Part shown: positions 45,266 through 56,320 of the stretch, piece after piece | Numbering within the stretch: position 1 is the stretch's first letter | Layout of the letters: each line of letters opens with the position of its first letter | NCBI GenBank assembly: GCA_024364735.1 | Contig: JAGFNQ010004019.1 | Span: 147,636-211,635 of the forward strand | Length of the DNA: 64,000 nt | Origin: Boesenbergia rotunda | Lineage: Eukaryota > Streptophyta > Magnoliopsida > Zingiberales > Zingiberaceae | Direction: 5' to 3' | Made by a program: the position numbers and the translations under genes | Notes under the pieces: model-generated | Told to the model about the DNA's origin: nothing | What the model saw: the letters and a program-made list of their open reading frames with translations, nothing else | Database searches by the model: none

Positions 45266-46866
45266 TGTAGGACCGGTGCCGTCGATAGAGGGGGGGTGAA
45301 TATCGATCATTCAAAAATCTTTCGGAATTCTTTATAAAACTTCATTCTTTCTAGACTTAGAATATTAGTAGCGCAGCGGAAAATAGATAGAACTAACAAA
45401 AGCAAAGCAAAGGACACAGCGGATTTTTACTTGGTTCCCGACCCCCCAGGGTCAGTACATCCAAGGCCTATGCACGGGAACGCCCGTCCACTATTGGTCT
45501 CCTTCCTGGACTTTCTGGAGGCGGAGAAACCTGACTTACAGTGTAAGATCACAATAACAAATATAGTAAAGTAAGTACAGAATTAAATAACAGCAAACCA
45601 ACAAGACAAAGTCTGAAGCTTGGCCGATCTGGACCTCCGAAGTGCCGCGCACTTCCTCCTGGAGCCTCCCGGTCGTAGAGCTTCATCTCTAGCGTGTTGT
45701 CGTCGGTCAGAATGCTTGGAATCGATCTTGGAAGGCGTTATTGAAGCAGAGGGGTCGAAGCCCCTTATATAGGCCTCCTGGGGGCGCCTTGGACGCTGGG
45801 GGCGCCCCGGAAGACTCGGTCAAATCTTATCCATGCGCCGACCTCGCCGCAGCTGATAAGACCTTTGACCAGGGCGCCCGGACTCTCCGGGCGCTCCTGT
45901 GAAGGCTTATCCTGTGTTTCGACTCGAAACTGCAAAAACAGCTTTGAACCAGGGCGCCCCGGACGCTCCGGGCGCCCCACTTGACACCTGTTCAGCCTGC
46001 TTCATCATAACACTGTTTTTAGCTTTGGCTGGGGGTTCGGACTTCGGATTTGCACGAAACCCTAGGTCAAATCGGCACGAGTTCCTATCCCCGAGAACTC
46101 ACCCTTCACCTACTCCTTTCAGGAGACAGTTGCCACCCAGCCCTTCGGGTGGACTTTTGCTTAGCCTCCGATTACTCCGGATCTCGAGACGCCCGAACCC
46201 CGACCCGTCTCTACTCCTGTCCTTAGTCATCGCTCAGCTAAGTTGCTCAGTCCGTTGGACCAAGACTTCATTACCTAGCAATCCTTCGCCAGGTGCCTAG
46301 CATCCTTCGCCAGGTCTTCTATGCCTAGCAGCCCTTCGCTAAGTGCCTAGCAGCCCTTCGCTAGGTCTTCTATGCCTAGCAGCCCTTCGCTAGGTGCCTA
46401 GCAGCCCTTCGCTAGGTCTTGGGGTTTTGATACCTAGCAGCCCTTCGCTAGGTGCCTAGCAGTCCTTCGCTAGGTCGTGGGGTTTCGATACCTAGCAGCC
46501 CTTCGCTAGGTGCCTAGCAGTCCTTCACTAGGTCTTGGGGTTTCAATACCTAGCATCCCTTCGCTAGGTGCCTAGCAGCCCTTCAATAGGTCTTAAGGTT
46601 ACGATACCTAGCAGCCCTTCGCTAGGTGCCTAGCAGCCCTTCGCTAGGTCTTAGGGTTATGATACCTAGCAGCCCTTTGCTAGGTGCCTAGCAGCCCTTC
46701 GCTAGGTCTTAGGGTTTTAATACCTAGGTTAACTAGGACATTTCTTCAACTTAGGTTACTTCTCCTTTGCTCCCCTTTGTCTGTTCAATTATATCCCTGA
46801 CATAAGTGTATTGTCAAACATTAAAACACTTAAAGAAGAACATCATTGATGCAACTTGCACCAACA
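45266..46866 (-). mobile_element. Element K: solo LTR of a SIRE-like copia element, 1601 bp
   Basis: It lies between exact GATAA duplications (45261-45265, 46867-46871) in the start of J's 3' LTR. The minus strand starts TGTTGGTGCAAGTTGCATC and ends GGCACCGGTCCTACA. It has the family order: minisatellite, CTC block (about 46090-46130), GGGCGCCC cluster (45780-45980), TATATAAG (45764-45771, minus). No PBS, gag or second LTR adjoins it, so the interior was probably removed by LTR-LTR recombination. Confidence 0.93.
46265..46735 (-). repeat. K: higher-order minisatellite
   Basis: Pairs of the 20-bp unit CCTAGCAGCCCTTCGCTAGG plus an ~18-bp spacer (CTTGGGGTTTCGATA-like) form a ~58-bp repeat present about eight times. 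It is the most regular array of its kind in the window. Confidence 0.9.
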
Positions 46867-49578
46867 GATAAGTATTATTTTGTTGATAATTTCATATTCT
46901 AAAATCCATGTTTGACCCATATTTTACTTGCTTAATATTGAATTTATCCTAGGTTTTATGAATTTATTCTATTTTTGGGTTTTATTGCAAATCTTGCCAC
47001 ATTTGAAATATTTTGGCATTAAATTGTGAATCTATTTTTTATAGGCTTGGAAGGATCATGGACCTAGGTCATGCTGGGTCAAACTTGAGTCAGAAGTGGA
47101 CTGGATCGAGTGATCAAGAATTTGATTAATATGGGTCGTCCGATTCAAAAATGGCTAGATCTGAGCCACCGGGAACTTTTGAGGCAATCCGAGCTGGGGT
47201 TAGGGCTAATCAAGTATTCAGATCAAGATCTAGTTGTTTCATCCAAATCAGAGATCGTTCAACCGTTGGATAAGCTCAGAAGGATCTAGATCGTCCATTC
47301 AAAGATCAGGTTGATCTGAACCATCCGTTGCAAATCTGGAAGATCTGAGCTACTGAGAGGCAGATCCTGACCCCTGATCAACATCTGGAAGTTTTGGTTC
47401 AGATCGGATAAAGATCAACCGTTGGATGGAGTTGAGTTAATCTAGACCGTCCACTGCTTAACTATATAAACAGCTGATCAGCTCCCGAGCACAGTCTTGT
47501 GTCTTCGTCGAGCTTAGCTGCCAGCTTCATTTTCTTTGCATTTTCTACTGTTTTTATTCCAATTTTCTACAGTGGAGGGTGTGACCGCTTCGTTTTCATT
47601 CTTGGATCGAGATCTAGATCGTCGGAATGTTGTTGCCATGAAGATTTCAGCTCCAATTTGCTCAAAAATAGAGATGAATGAGGGTTTCTTCATATCTATC
47701 ATTCGGTTGATTGGATCTCGTTTGGTGCCACTTCCCATCCATTTGAGCTAGCCGGAGGGTCCTCTGGCTGGTTCTGATCATCTCCAAATCATCATCGCGA
47801 ACCTACATAGCGAGATCGAAGAGATCGAATGGTTTTTTTTAGACTTGAGCATATTTGAGTTTGATTCGATACATAGACAGATTTTTCAGATGATTTGTGG
47901 AGTTGAGGGGTTCGAGGCCCACTCTTGTGTGACGGCAAGAGGATCTTGAGCTAAGGGAAGAGATTGAAGTTAGTTTTCTTAATGTAATTCTGTTTTTAGC
48001 TGTAATTTCAATTTCTGCAATTCATTTATGTTTTATATTTGTATCAGCTGTTTCGTTTTCATTTCTGAATTGTTCCAGCCATTATTAGGTTTCATTCTGC
48101 AAGGTAATCAGTTAGGGAGTTTGTTTAGTGAACAATAGTTGAAATTTCAGTTCAATTCTGGTTTCATTTCTTGCGTATCAGCCCAATCTCAGCATAACAG
48201 TTTCTTCACTGCGTATCAGTTTGTATTTTCAGTTTCTGGATGTTTGTATCAAGCTAGCTTCGTTTTATCTTCTGAATTCACCTTGAAGTTCGTTTCATTA
48301 ACATAGTTAATGAATTTAATTTCTGCACTTGGTTTTATTAGTTGTGTATCAATGGTTTTCTCCCCTGCGTATCAATTTCCTTTCAGCAAGTTCAGTTATT
48401 GATTCTGCATTTTTATATCAAGCTAGTTCTAGTTTATCTTTTGAATTTGCATTGTAACTTATCTCATTTACAAAGCACTGAAATCAATTTCTGCATTTGG
48501 TTTAAATTGATGCGTATCAGTTTGTTTCTGCAAAAGTCAGTTCCATCTCTGCAAGTCTGTTTCATTTCTGCAGAAATTAGTTGTAGTTGCTGAAGTTTGT
48601 GTCAAGAGAAGCATTAGCTTTTGTTGTATCTTGTCTGAACTAGATTAGGGCATTCGAATTCAGTTCAATCTATTAGACTCTGCATCTGAATTAACCTGCA
48701 ATAGTTTGATTCTGAATTACTGCATTCCTGCTCTACATTCGAATTGTTGCGGCATTCATGGATTGTTTCTGCAGAAACATGAATTGTATCTGAACTTATC
48801 GGTCTAATGTCTAAGCATCAGTTTCTGTGTATCAATGAATTGTTTCTGAATTCATGTTTCTGCATTCGGACCATGACTGAATTTCTCCATTTCAATTCTA
48901 CATCTAGATTCATTGCTGAATTGCTGCCTTCAGTTCTGAGTTTTACCCTTCATTCATGCATAACACTTCATTAAGAGCTTTGTTTTCCAAGTGAATTGAT
49001 TAGTTTTAATCTGAGTTGATCAGCTTTAATTTCTGCAGTTAGTTTTAATCTTTGGCACATCAGTTTTCTCATTTTGGTATCAAGTTTGTAAATGGCTTGC
49101 ACTTTATATCAAGTAAAGTCTTGGCATTGATTTTGTATCAGTTTGGTTGAAGATTGATTTGCATTTGGTTTGTTTGGAGTAATAATTCCTGAAGAAGTTC
49201 ATTGCATTAGTAACAATCGAAATTGGTTTGATTTTATATCAGATTGGTTTTCCAAATTAGGCTAAGTTGCAATTAAGCTCCCAATTGTTTGAGTTCATTG
49301 GTTGAATTACTTGGGTTAAGTTCCATAGCTAAGTTTCTTTACTTTTCATTGCGATTTCATTTCTAATTGAAACCAAACCCAATTCTTACTTGAAACCCAA
49401 AATCATTTGACGACACATAAACTCGAGCTTGAACCAAACAACCCTCACTAGCCCTAGGAAAAATACGACCTGTGGTCCCTTTACTACATTTTATTCTTTG
49501 TTAGCAAAAAGGGTTTCCAGCTTTACACATATCTAAATTTTGAGACTCATATTTGTGACACCTAGTTTGGGTCCATCA
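46867..49578 (+). repeat. J: 3' LTR, main part
   Basis: After K this is colinear with 37210-39922; the first bases TGATAA are at 45260-45265. It ends CCATCA at 49578, followed by GCGCC. Small frames shared with the 5' LTR (for example near 47536 and 48342) only reflect LTR identity. Confidence 0.94.
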
Positions 49579-50032
49579 GCGCCCCCGGCGAATCAGGCGC
49601 CCCTAGGAGCACTATAAAAGGGGCTCGACCCCTAGGCTTCAAAAACACAACTTTCCAACGCCTCTACGCTTTTCATTCAAGCGCGCTGCTCCGGCAAACT
49701 CCGATCTCGACATTCCAGCGCCGACGACGACCCTCTGCTCCAAAGTGCGATCCACACCGGGTGTCGGTAACGAAAAGTGTATTCGTTTATTTACTGCACT
49801 ACTATTGTATCAAAATTCTGTAAATCTTTGCGCTATTATATAATTGCCCGCAGTAAACGGTCAAGGGCCGTGGGTCTTGGAGTAGGAGCCGACCGCAACT
49901 CCGAACCAAGTAAAAAATACTTGTGTTTCTCGTGTTTGTTTTTAATTCCGCTCCGTATTTTCTCTTAAGTCTTATCCGAAAATGTTTTCACGATATTCAC
50001 CCCCCCCCTCTATCGTGTTTCTCGATCCAACA
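49579..50032 (+). repeat. B: 3' LTR, second part
   Basis: It starts with the GCGCC target copy, finishes the GGGCGCCC cluster, and has TATAAAA at 49613-49619 followed by GGGGCTCGACCCC. Then comes the U5 sequence, which matches C, N1 and K, to the end TCTCGATCCAACA at 50032. Confidence 0.92.
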
Positions 50033-51589
50033 ATAACTAAGTATAATAATGTCCTTGGGTAGTAGGTTCTTATTTACATCATATCGATTGGTTGAATCGA
50101 TAGTGAGATAATATAGAGAACACTACAATAAATCATTCCTAGTCAAGCATTAATATTCAAGGACAATATTAATGCATGTAGGTCAATAGATGACTTGAGC
50201 TCACAAGTCATGGATATGTGATATCAAGTTGACACATGGGTATACATTAGAGAATGTGTACTGAATTGACCCGTCATGAGAAAGTTTCATAGATTGTCAT
50301 ATGAGTGTTATAAACTTTCTCATGTGACTATTAGTTTGAATAGTCCTTAGACCTGAGGTCACTACGGTTCCCTACATAAGGAGTTATGTACTTTGGTATC
50401 GTCAAACGTCACCCGTAACAGAGTGGACTATAAAGGCGATCACTGGGTATATAATGAATTATGCGGAGGGATGTGAGCGATGTAGATGGGATCTATCCCT
50501 CCCATATGACGAGAGTGATATCTGTGGGGCCTTTGACCTAGTAAGGCTGCTAAAACGCATGACCATGCTCAAATGAGTCAGTATGAGATATTGAGCTCAT
50601 TTGTTTGAGTGAGTCTACTTGGGGATCAAGAAACACAAAGAATGATCGAGGATAACACAGTCTATGCCTCATTGGTCAATCTAGATATTAAGGATAGAAG
50701 GACAAGGTCATACATTGTCATAGTCACGGAGGTTAAGTCAGATCTCGACTTTTCTTGTTACTTGGGTAGCAATGATGCATTGTTAGATGTCTCTCATTGC
50801 TTATGTGTCTAAAGTGGTTTAAGCACATTGCCAACATTACGAGAACCTATTGGGTCACACACTAAGGACACGATGCTTCGGAGATTGATTGATCTTAGTT
50901 TGACTAAGATTTGATCCGAATTGAATTGATTGAGTTAGACTCAAGTGAATCCAATTGGATTGAATTGATTGAATTGATTGAGATCTAATTTGAGTTAGAC
51001 TCATTTAGATTAGACTCAACCACATTTGGATGAGATATTAATTCATTAAAGTGTTTAATGAATTAATAATAAAGGAAGAGAATAAGTCTCTCTTCATTGA
51101 ATGGAGAGAAGTTGAAGAGCCACATGAGAAGATGTGCTCTTTATTGGCTTTAATGAAGGGAAGATAAAGGGACAAAAACCTCTTCATATTCATGGGATGA
51201 GTATAAAGTGTTTCTTGTCATTTGGATGAAGGCTGAGTCTTTTTCCCTTCCTCTCTTCCTCCTCTTCTCCCTCTTTGGCCGAAATCCTATTTTGGGGTTC
51301 TTGGTGTCTCTACGAACTACCTCAAGTTGCTAGCACAACTAAGGTAGTTCTTCTCCAAAGTTGAGAGATTGTGTTCGTGTGGATATGCATAGAGGCACGG
51401 ACTCTTGAACGTGTAAGAGATCCGGCGTACCTTGGACGAGCGGGATAAACGAAAGGGCACGCATCAAAGGTATATCTATAAGATAAGTAGCTGTAGATCG
51501 GCTATATACGAGTTTTCATTCGCATGGATCGCTCGAGGGATCTTGTTTCCACTGCGGGTTTTTGTTTATGTCGTCGGAAGATCCCAACA
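50033..51589 (+). repeat. Element L: copia-type LTR fragment
   Basis: About 1.56 kb end in ATCCCAACA at 51589. The style resembles copia LTRs of the Tork/Angela group (a TATAAA motif near 51191, a CT-rich stretch near 51240-51275 and a long U5), but it is not the E family. The left end is missing: it abuts B's LTR end, so B probably inserted here. No internal region of this element is seen next to it. Confidence 0.6.
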
Positions 51590-51699
51590 TAAACCACAAC
51601 CAGATACTAGTCAACCACAACAGGTACTAGTCAACAACAACAGATACCAACAACCCATATATAACATAAATACTGAATGAAAAATCAACCATACGCACC
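51590..51699 (-). other. Short linker with AACAACAGATAC-type direct repeats
   Basis: Between L and the end of F's pol lie about 110 bp with four copies of a CAACAACAGATACTAGT-like word (51598-51655). It could be the 3' untranslated part of F. Confidence 0.6.
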
Positions 51700-53947
51700 T
51701 CATGTAAATAGATGAGGATAGCGAGCTCTGATCGTATCCTCGAGGTCCCAAATAGCTTCCTTATCAGAGTGGTGTTGCCAACAATCTTTAACCAACCGAA
51801 CTGTCTTGTTCCTCAACCGATGCTCCTTACGGTCCAAAATCCACATAGGCACCTCCTCGTAGGTCGCGTCTGGCTGAAGTGTGACCGGCACCTCCGATAA
51901 AACATATGTAGGATCTGGTACATATTTTCTCAACATGGAAACATGAAACACATCGTGAACTCCAGCCAAAGACGGTGGTACAACCAGACGATAAGCTACC
52001 GCTCCAAAATCTAGAAAGGCCCAATGTAGTGTGGAGCTAGCTTACCTCACAACTCAAACCGCTTCACCCCTTTCGTGGGTGATACCCGTAAGAACACGTG
52101 ATCGCTTACGGAGAATTCCAAGGGTGTGCGTCTTCGATCTGCATAACTCTTCTGACGATCCTGAGCCTTTGACAGATGGCGTCTGATGATACGGACTAGC
52201 TCTGATTCACGCTGAATACTCTGAGGTCTTAGAAACTGAGATTCCCCATCCTCCTCCCAGAGGATGGGTGTCCTGCAAGCCCTACCATACAACGCCTCAA
52301 AGGGTGTCATCTGAATAGCCGAATGATAGCTATTATTGTAGGCAAACTCAACCAAGTGCAGGTGATCCTCCCAGTTGCCTCCAAAATCCATAACACATGA
52401 TCTCAATAAATCCTCTAGCGTCTGAACGGTACGCTTTGACTGTCCATCCATCTGCGGATGAAAGGTTGTACTGAATCGAAGCTCGGTACCCATAGCCTAC
52501 TACAAACTCTGCCAAAACTGCGAAGTGAAACGCGGGTCTCTGTTTGATATGATGCTCAGAGGAACACCGTGTAGCCTGATAATCTCATGGCAGTACAACT
52601 CTTCCAGCTTGTCTAGTGAATCTATCCTCTGAATCCCCAAGAAATGAGCGGATTTGGTTAATCGATCAACGATCACCCAAATCGCATCGTGTCTTATTCG
52701 AGACCTTGGTAATCCCACAACGAAATCCATAGTGATGTGCTCCCATTTCCACTTAGAAATAGGGATCTTCTGAAGTAATCCAACAGGTCTCTGATGCTCG
52801 GCCTTCACCTGCTGGCACACTAGACATCTAACAACAAAATTCGTGATGTCTTTCTTCATACCGTTCCACTAGTAGGAACGTCTCAGATCTCGGTACATAC
52901 GGGTTCCACCAAGATGTATAGCAAATCGAGATCTATGAGCCTCCTAAAGCAACTCATCCATGACCGGATGTGATTTAGGTACGCATAATCTCCCTCGGAA
53001 ATATAGAATACCCTCGTCATCTCGTGTAAAGTCAGTCTGCTGCTCTGAGGCTATCCCGCTGCCTAGGAACTGGAGATGCTGATCACTAGCCTAAGCCTCT
53101 CTGATCCTCGTCTTGATCGAAAACTGAGCAACCATAGTCACCAACAACCTTTTCTCTGTCTGATCCTGCTCCTCCAGTCCCAACTCTAAGAAGCTCTGAA
53201 CTAAGTATGTGACTGTAACCCGGTGACAAGCCAGAACACTCCAGGATTTTCTCCTCAATGCGTCCGCAACCACATTAGCTTTTCCTGGATGATAGCTAAT
53301 GGTACAGTCATAATCCTTCAGAAATTCCATCCATCTTCTCTGACGAAGATTCAACTCCATCTGAGTGAATAAATACTTGAGGCTCTTATGATCCGTGAAA
53401 ATCTCAAATGTGACGGCATAGAGATGATGCCTCCATATCTTCAGTGCAAAAATAATGGCTGCAAGCTCTAAGTTGTGAACTGGATAATTCTTCTCATGCT
53501 CCTTCAGCTGACGAGAAGCATAAGAGACTACCTATCCATACTGCATCAAAACTGCACCTCAAACCCTGATGTGATGCGTCAGTATAGAGTATGAAACTGT
53601 CCTCGCCTGAAATAACACCAAAACAGGCACAGACACCAATCACCGCTTGAGCTCCTTAAAACTGGTCTCGTAGGCCTCTATCCAAACAAATTTCATGCCT
53701 TTTCTGGTCAGACGTGTCAACGGGGAAGCAATGCTGGAAAATCCCTCAACAAATCTCGATAATAACCAGCTAATTCGAGAAAACTGCGCATCTCCTGAAC
53801 TGACTTAGGATGCTCCCAACTAGTGACAGCTTCGATCATCTGGGGATCTACGGAGATACCTCTATTGGAAACAACGTGTCCGAGAAAACCCACAGAAGAA
53901 AAACCAGAAAGCACATTTGCTGAACTTCTCATACAACTACTCCCGCC
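51700..53947 (-). pseudogene. pol: Element F: old gypsy chromovirus pol, 3' part
   Basis: On the minus strand: end of RT (FLGHVVSNRG near 53885), RNase H (heavily mutated, 53650-53250), integrase zinc finger (CLVCQQVKAEHQRP near 52825), integrase core (TMDFVVGLPRS near 52730), and a chromodomain-type end (LRNKTVRLVKD...KEAIWDLED, 51800-51700). The second catalytic Asp is replaced by Asn (ISNRDPRF, near 52550). There are many stops and frameshifts. It is related to D and G but clearly a different, older family. Its 3' LTR is not present next to it. Confidence 0.9.
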
Positions 53948-53952
53948 AGAGC

Positions 53953-56285
53953 TGTAGCGACCCGCCTTCTCTCTACCTTTAGACGGATCGTTACTTTTCT
54001 CTACTTCTCAACTCTTATACATGACTAAAGAAAATTGCGGAAATCTTTTTTTTTCTTTTAAATTCTGCTAACAATTATATTCTAACTTAAGCAATCATGT
54101 ATAATAATACCATGTCATACTTCCTTCTCAATCTCGTAGTTAAAACCCATTGAAAACAGCCTTACTAACCAAAACAGCCCGTACCAGTCGACTGATGACG
54201 TCATCAGTCGACTGATACGGCTGTAACCTATTTTTACAGGTTTCGGCCCCTTGCTTCCCAAGTCCACCATTCCTTCAATTTCAAGCCATATCAAACCACA
54301 ACATCATTTCTATACTCCATATCAGTTTCCTAAACAATTAAGCCAATCAAACGAATCCATAAACTTGAATTTAGGACTTTTATGGAAGAAAACAAACTAA
54401 ACATGTTCATATGAACTTTAACAATGGATATCGTACCAATCTTAGCTTCTATTACTTTATAACACCAAATCCATGTTCTATGACCTTGCTAAAACATCAT
54501 GAAATGTGAATGCAACTTTCCTAAACATATTTGAGCAATGAAACTTAATTCGAAAGGAAAATTGATACTATCTTGGCACAAACACTTTTTCCCTAACAAA
54601 GTATCAATATTTCTAACTACTCACACTTTTACTCATCTAATGCGATCATGGGAATATATATGCTAAAAGAAATGACATGGAATCTTTACTCTAAGAAATT
54701 TAGCATATAAAACTATCCAAAACTCAATTACTCCATAATCTCCATGAATTAAGAACTTGAAATTTGAATAAACTTAAACACTGCAATTCAAATAACTAAA
54801 ATGTCTCGTCTCAAGGATCTCTCCATAATCAGCCACCACACACACTCTACTCAGCACCGCCTCGTCGTCCTCCTTCAGAATTGCTTGCCTTTACCTTTAT
54901 CTGCAATAAGAGGAAATGCATCTATAAGCAAAAAGCTTAGTAAGTACTATCTAGCTCACAAAATCTCGAAATGTGCAGACATGCTTCTAGAACAATATGA
55001 AAATCATATGAGATACTAATATGCTTGAAAGAAAACTAAGAACATGTATAACTCAAAACATGCATACTCAAGCAATAAATAATCTCAATCTACTTTTCTT
55101 GGCTCAACTTGGAACTTTAGCTATTCTTTAACTTTTGAAAACTTTCTGAAACTTTCGAAAACTTTGCTAAAGCATATACTTGAAAATAATAATCACTTGG
55201 ATCCACTGAAGACGTAAGTACCATCTCATGCGCGTTCCCTAAAAGGTTGGGGTAGCGAGCCACCAATCCTAATAGAGCAGACCTTGGTCTACCAGGGCCA
55301 AGACCTTGGAATTGGACACCTGGATTTCTTTAACGACGCCCTTGGACGCCGGGTACTGGCCTTATAAAATAAAATAGCTTTTCTTTCTTTTCTTTCTTAT
55401 CTGTAAATGCCTTGGCATTTTCTGGAGCACCTTGCGTGCTAAAATCCCTAAGTCTTGACTTTTGGGGATTTTTCTTAAGGCCTTGGCCTTCTCTTTTCTT
55501 ATCTTTATCTTCTTTTCTTTTCTCATAGCTTTTCTGGGTCCCTAATCTCATATAGGGTGCTTATCAAACATATACAAGCATATAAGAAACTAAGATCATA
55601 TGCAAGAACTAAAGCAAAAAGGAAAAATTCTCTTTTAAAAACTTTTAAAGGAAATTCTCGCGGTAAAACCGCCTCTTACTGCAGGTGAGCAGTACTTACA
55701 TTGATATCTTGGACTTACAACCAAGATTGAGGTCTAGAGCTCGGGAGAAACTTAAGATCTCGAAGAATTCTTCACGTCTACGCGTTCCTCTCGTCGCGGG
55801 GATCCCGAATATAGGATTATTTCTTGGAGAAGGGTCTCGGCCGGCCCTCTTGACCTTGGTTTGCGTGCGCACAAGAGAGGAGAGGGAGAGGGGTCGGCGC
55901 AGCTGTTGGGGAGGGAGAGGGTTTGAGAGAAAATAAAACAACTCTCTTTAAGTACCTATTTATACTTAAGGTTCGGATTAACTTAACTATAGATTAAATA
56001 TCTATCATTCTTTCCTTTTCTGTGCTTGAAACCCTAGCCCGGCTGGTTGTGTGCGCTTGCTGTTTCGTGGAGGTCGCGTGTTCGAGCCACCCGCTGCACT
56101 TATTCGGTTTTTCCATTTTTGACTTTTCCTTTTTTCTTTTTCTTTTTCCAAAAATACCAAACGGACTCGGAAAATTCCATAAAAATACTCTAAAAATTCC
56201 TAAAAATATCTAGAATATTTCTAAACCATTTCTAAATAATTCTAAGGACTTTAAAAACTAAAAATGGGAATTTTGGGGCGTTACA
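53953..56285 (-). repeat. G: 3' LTR, 2333 bp
   Basis: The minus strand starts TGTAACGCCCC at 56285 and ends GGTCGCTACA at 53953. TATAAATA is at 55957-55964. It is related to but distinct from D's LTR, with many substitutions and indels. Confidence 0.96.
54181..54218. repeat. G LTR: 38-bp near-perfect palindrome centred on TGACGTCA
   Basis: Only one base pair of the 19 mismatches (position 4 from each end). The centre TGACGTCA is the classical full bZIP-binding palindrome, and CAGTCGACTG sits on each side. The second LTR has it at 60857-60894. Confidence 0.92.
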
Positions 56286-56297
56286 ATCCCCCATACC
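56286..56297 (-). promoter_or_regulatory. G: polypurine tract
   Basis: The minus strand reads GGTATGGGGGAT next to the LTR, identical to D. Confidence 0.82.
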
Positions 56298-56320
56298 TTA
56301 TAAAAAGTTCGTCCTCGAAC

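Larger units (their letters stand above)
37209..49578 (+). mobile_element. Element J: large non-autonomous LTR element, Athila/Tat-related by PBS and gag linker
   Basis: It is complete, with an exact GCGCC target duplication (37204-37208, 49579-49583). The LTRs are about 2714 bp (37209-39922; 45260-45265 plus 46872-49578, split by K). The PBS matches tRNA-Asp, as in Athila-type gypsy elements. The 5.3-kb interior has one long broken frame and no protease, RT, RNase H or integrase that I can see. The LTR copies differ by a few percent by eye. Gypsy affiliation is inferred from the PBS and from the Gln-rich Gag-linker-like sequence; it cannot be tested on RT. Confidence 0.9.
26392..50032 (+). 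mobile_element. Element B: Ty1/copia retrotransposon, SIRE-like, in three pieces
   Basis: The pieces are 26392-27021 (end of pol and part of the post-pol region), 35186-37208 (post-pol, polypurine tract, LTR first part) and 49579-50032 (LTR second part). N1 lies between the first two, with the target duplication ATTAG/ATTAC; J lies between the last two, with an exact GCGCC duplication. Continuity is confirmed by comparison with A, whose segment 2170-2240 spans the N1 insertion point. The 5' part is missing at the junction with C. Confidence 0.9.

Noticed and set aside
46265..46735. Regular repeats with spacers that superficially resemble a CRISPR array
   Set aside because: The spacers are themselves repeated, the array lies in a plant LTR, and no cas gene exists. 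It is a minisatellite.
50609..50812. 67-codon frame in LTR fragment L
   Set aside because: It is short, without similarity, and inside an LTR.
54801..56213. Small open frames (about 60-85 codons) present twice, near 54801-56213 and 61477-62889
   Set aside because: They are duplicated only because they lie in G's two LTRs; they overlap on both strands and match no protein I recognise.
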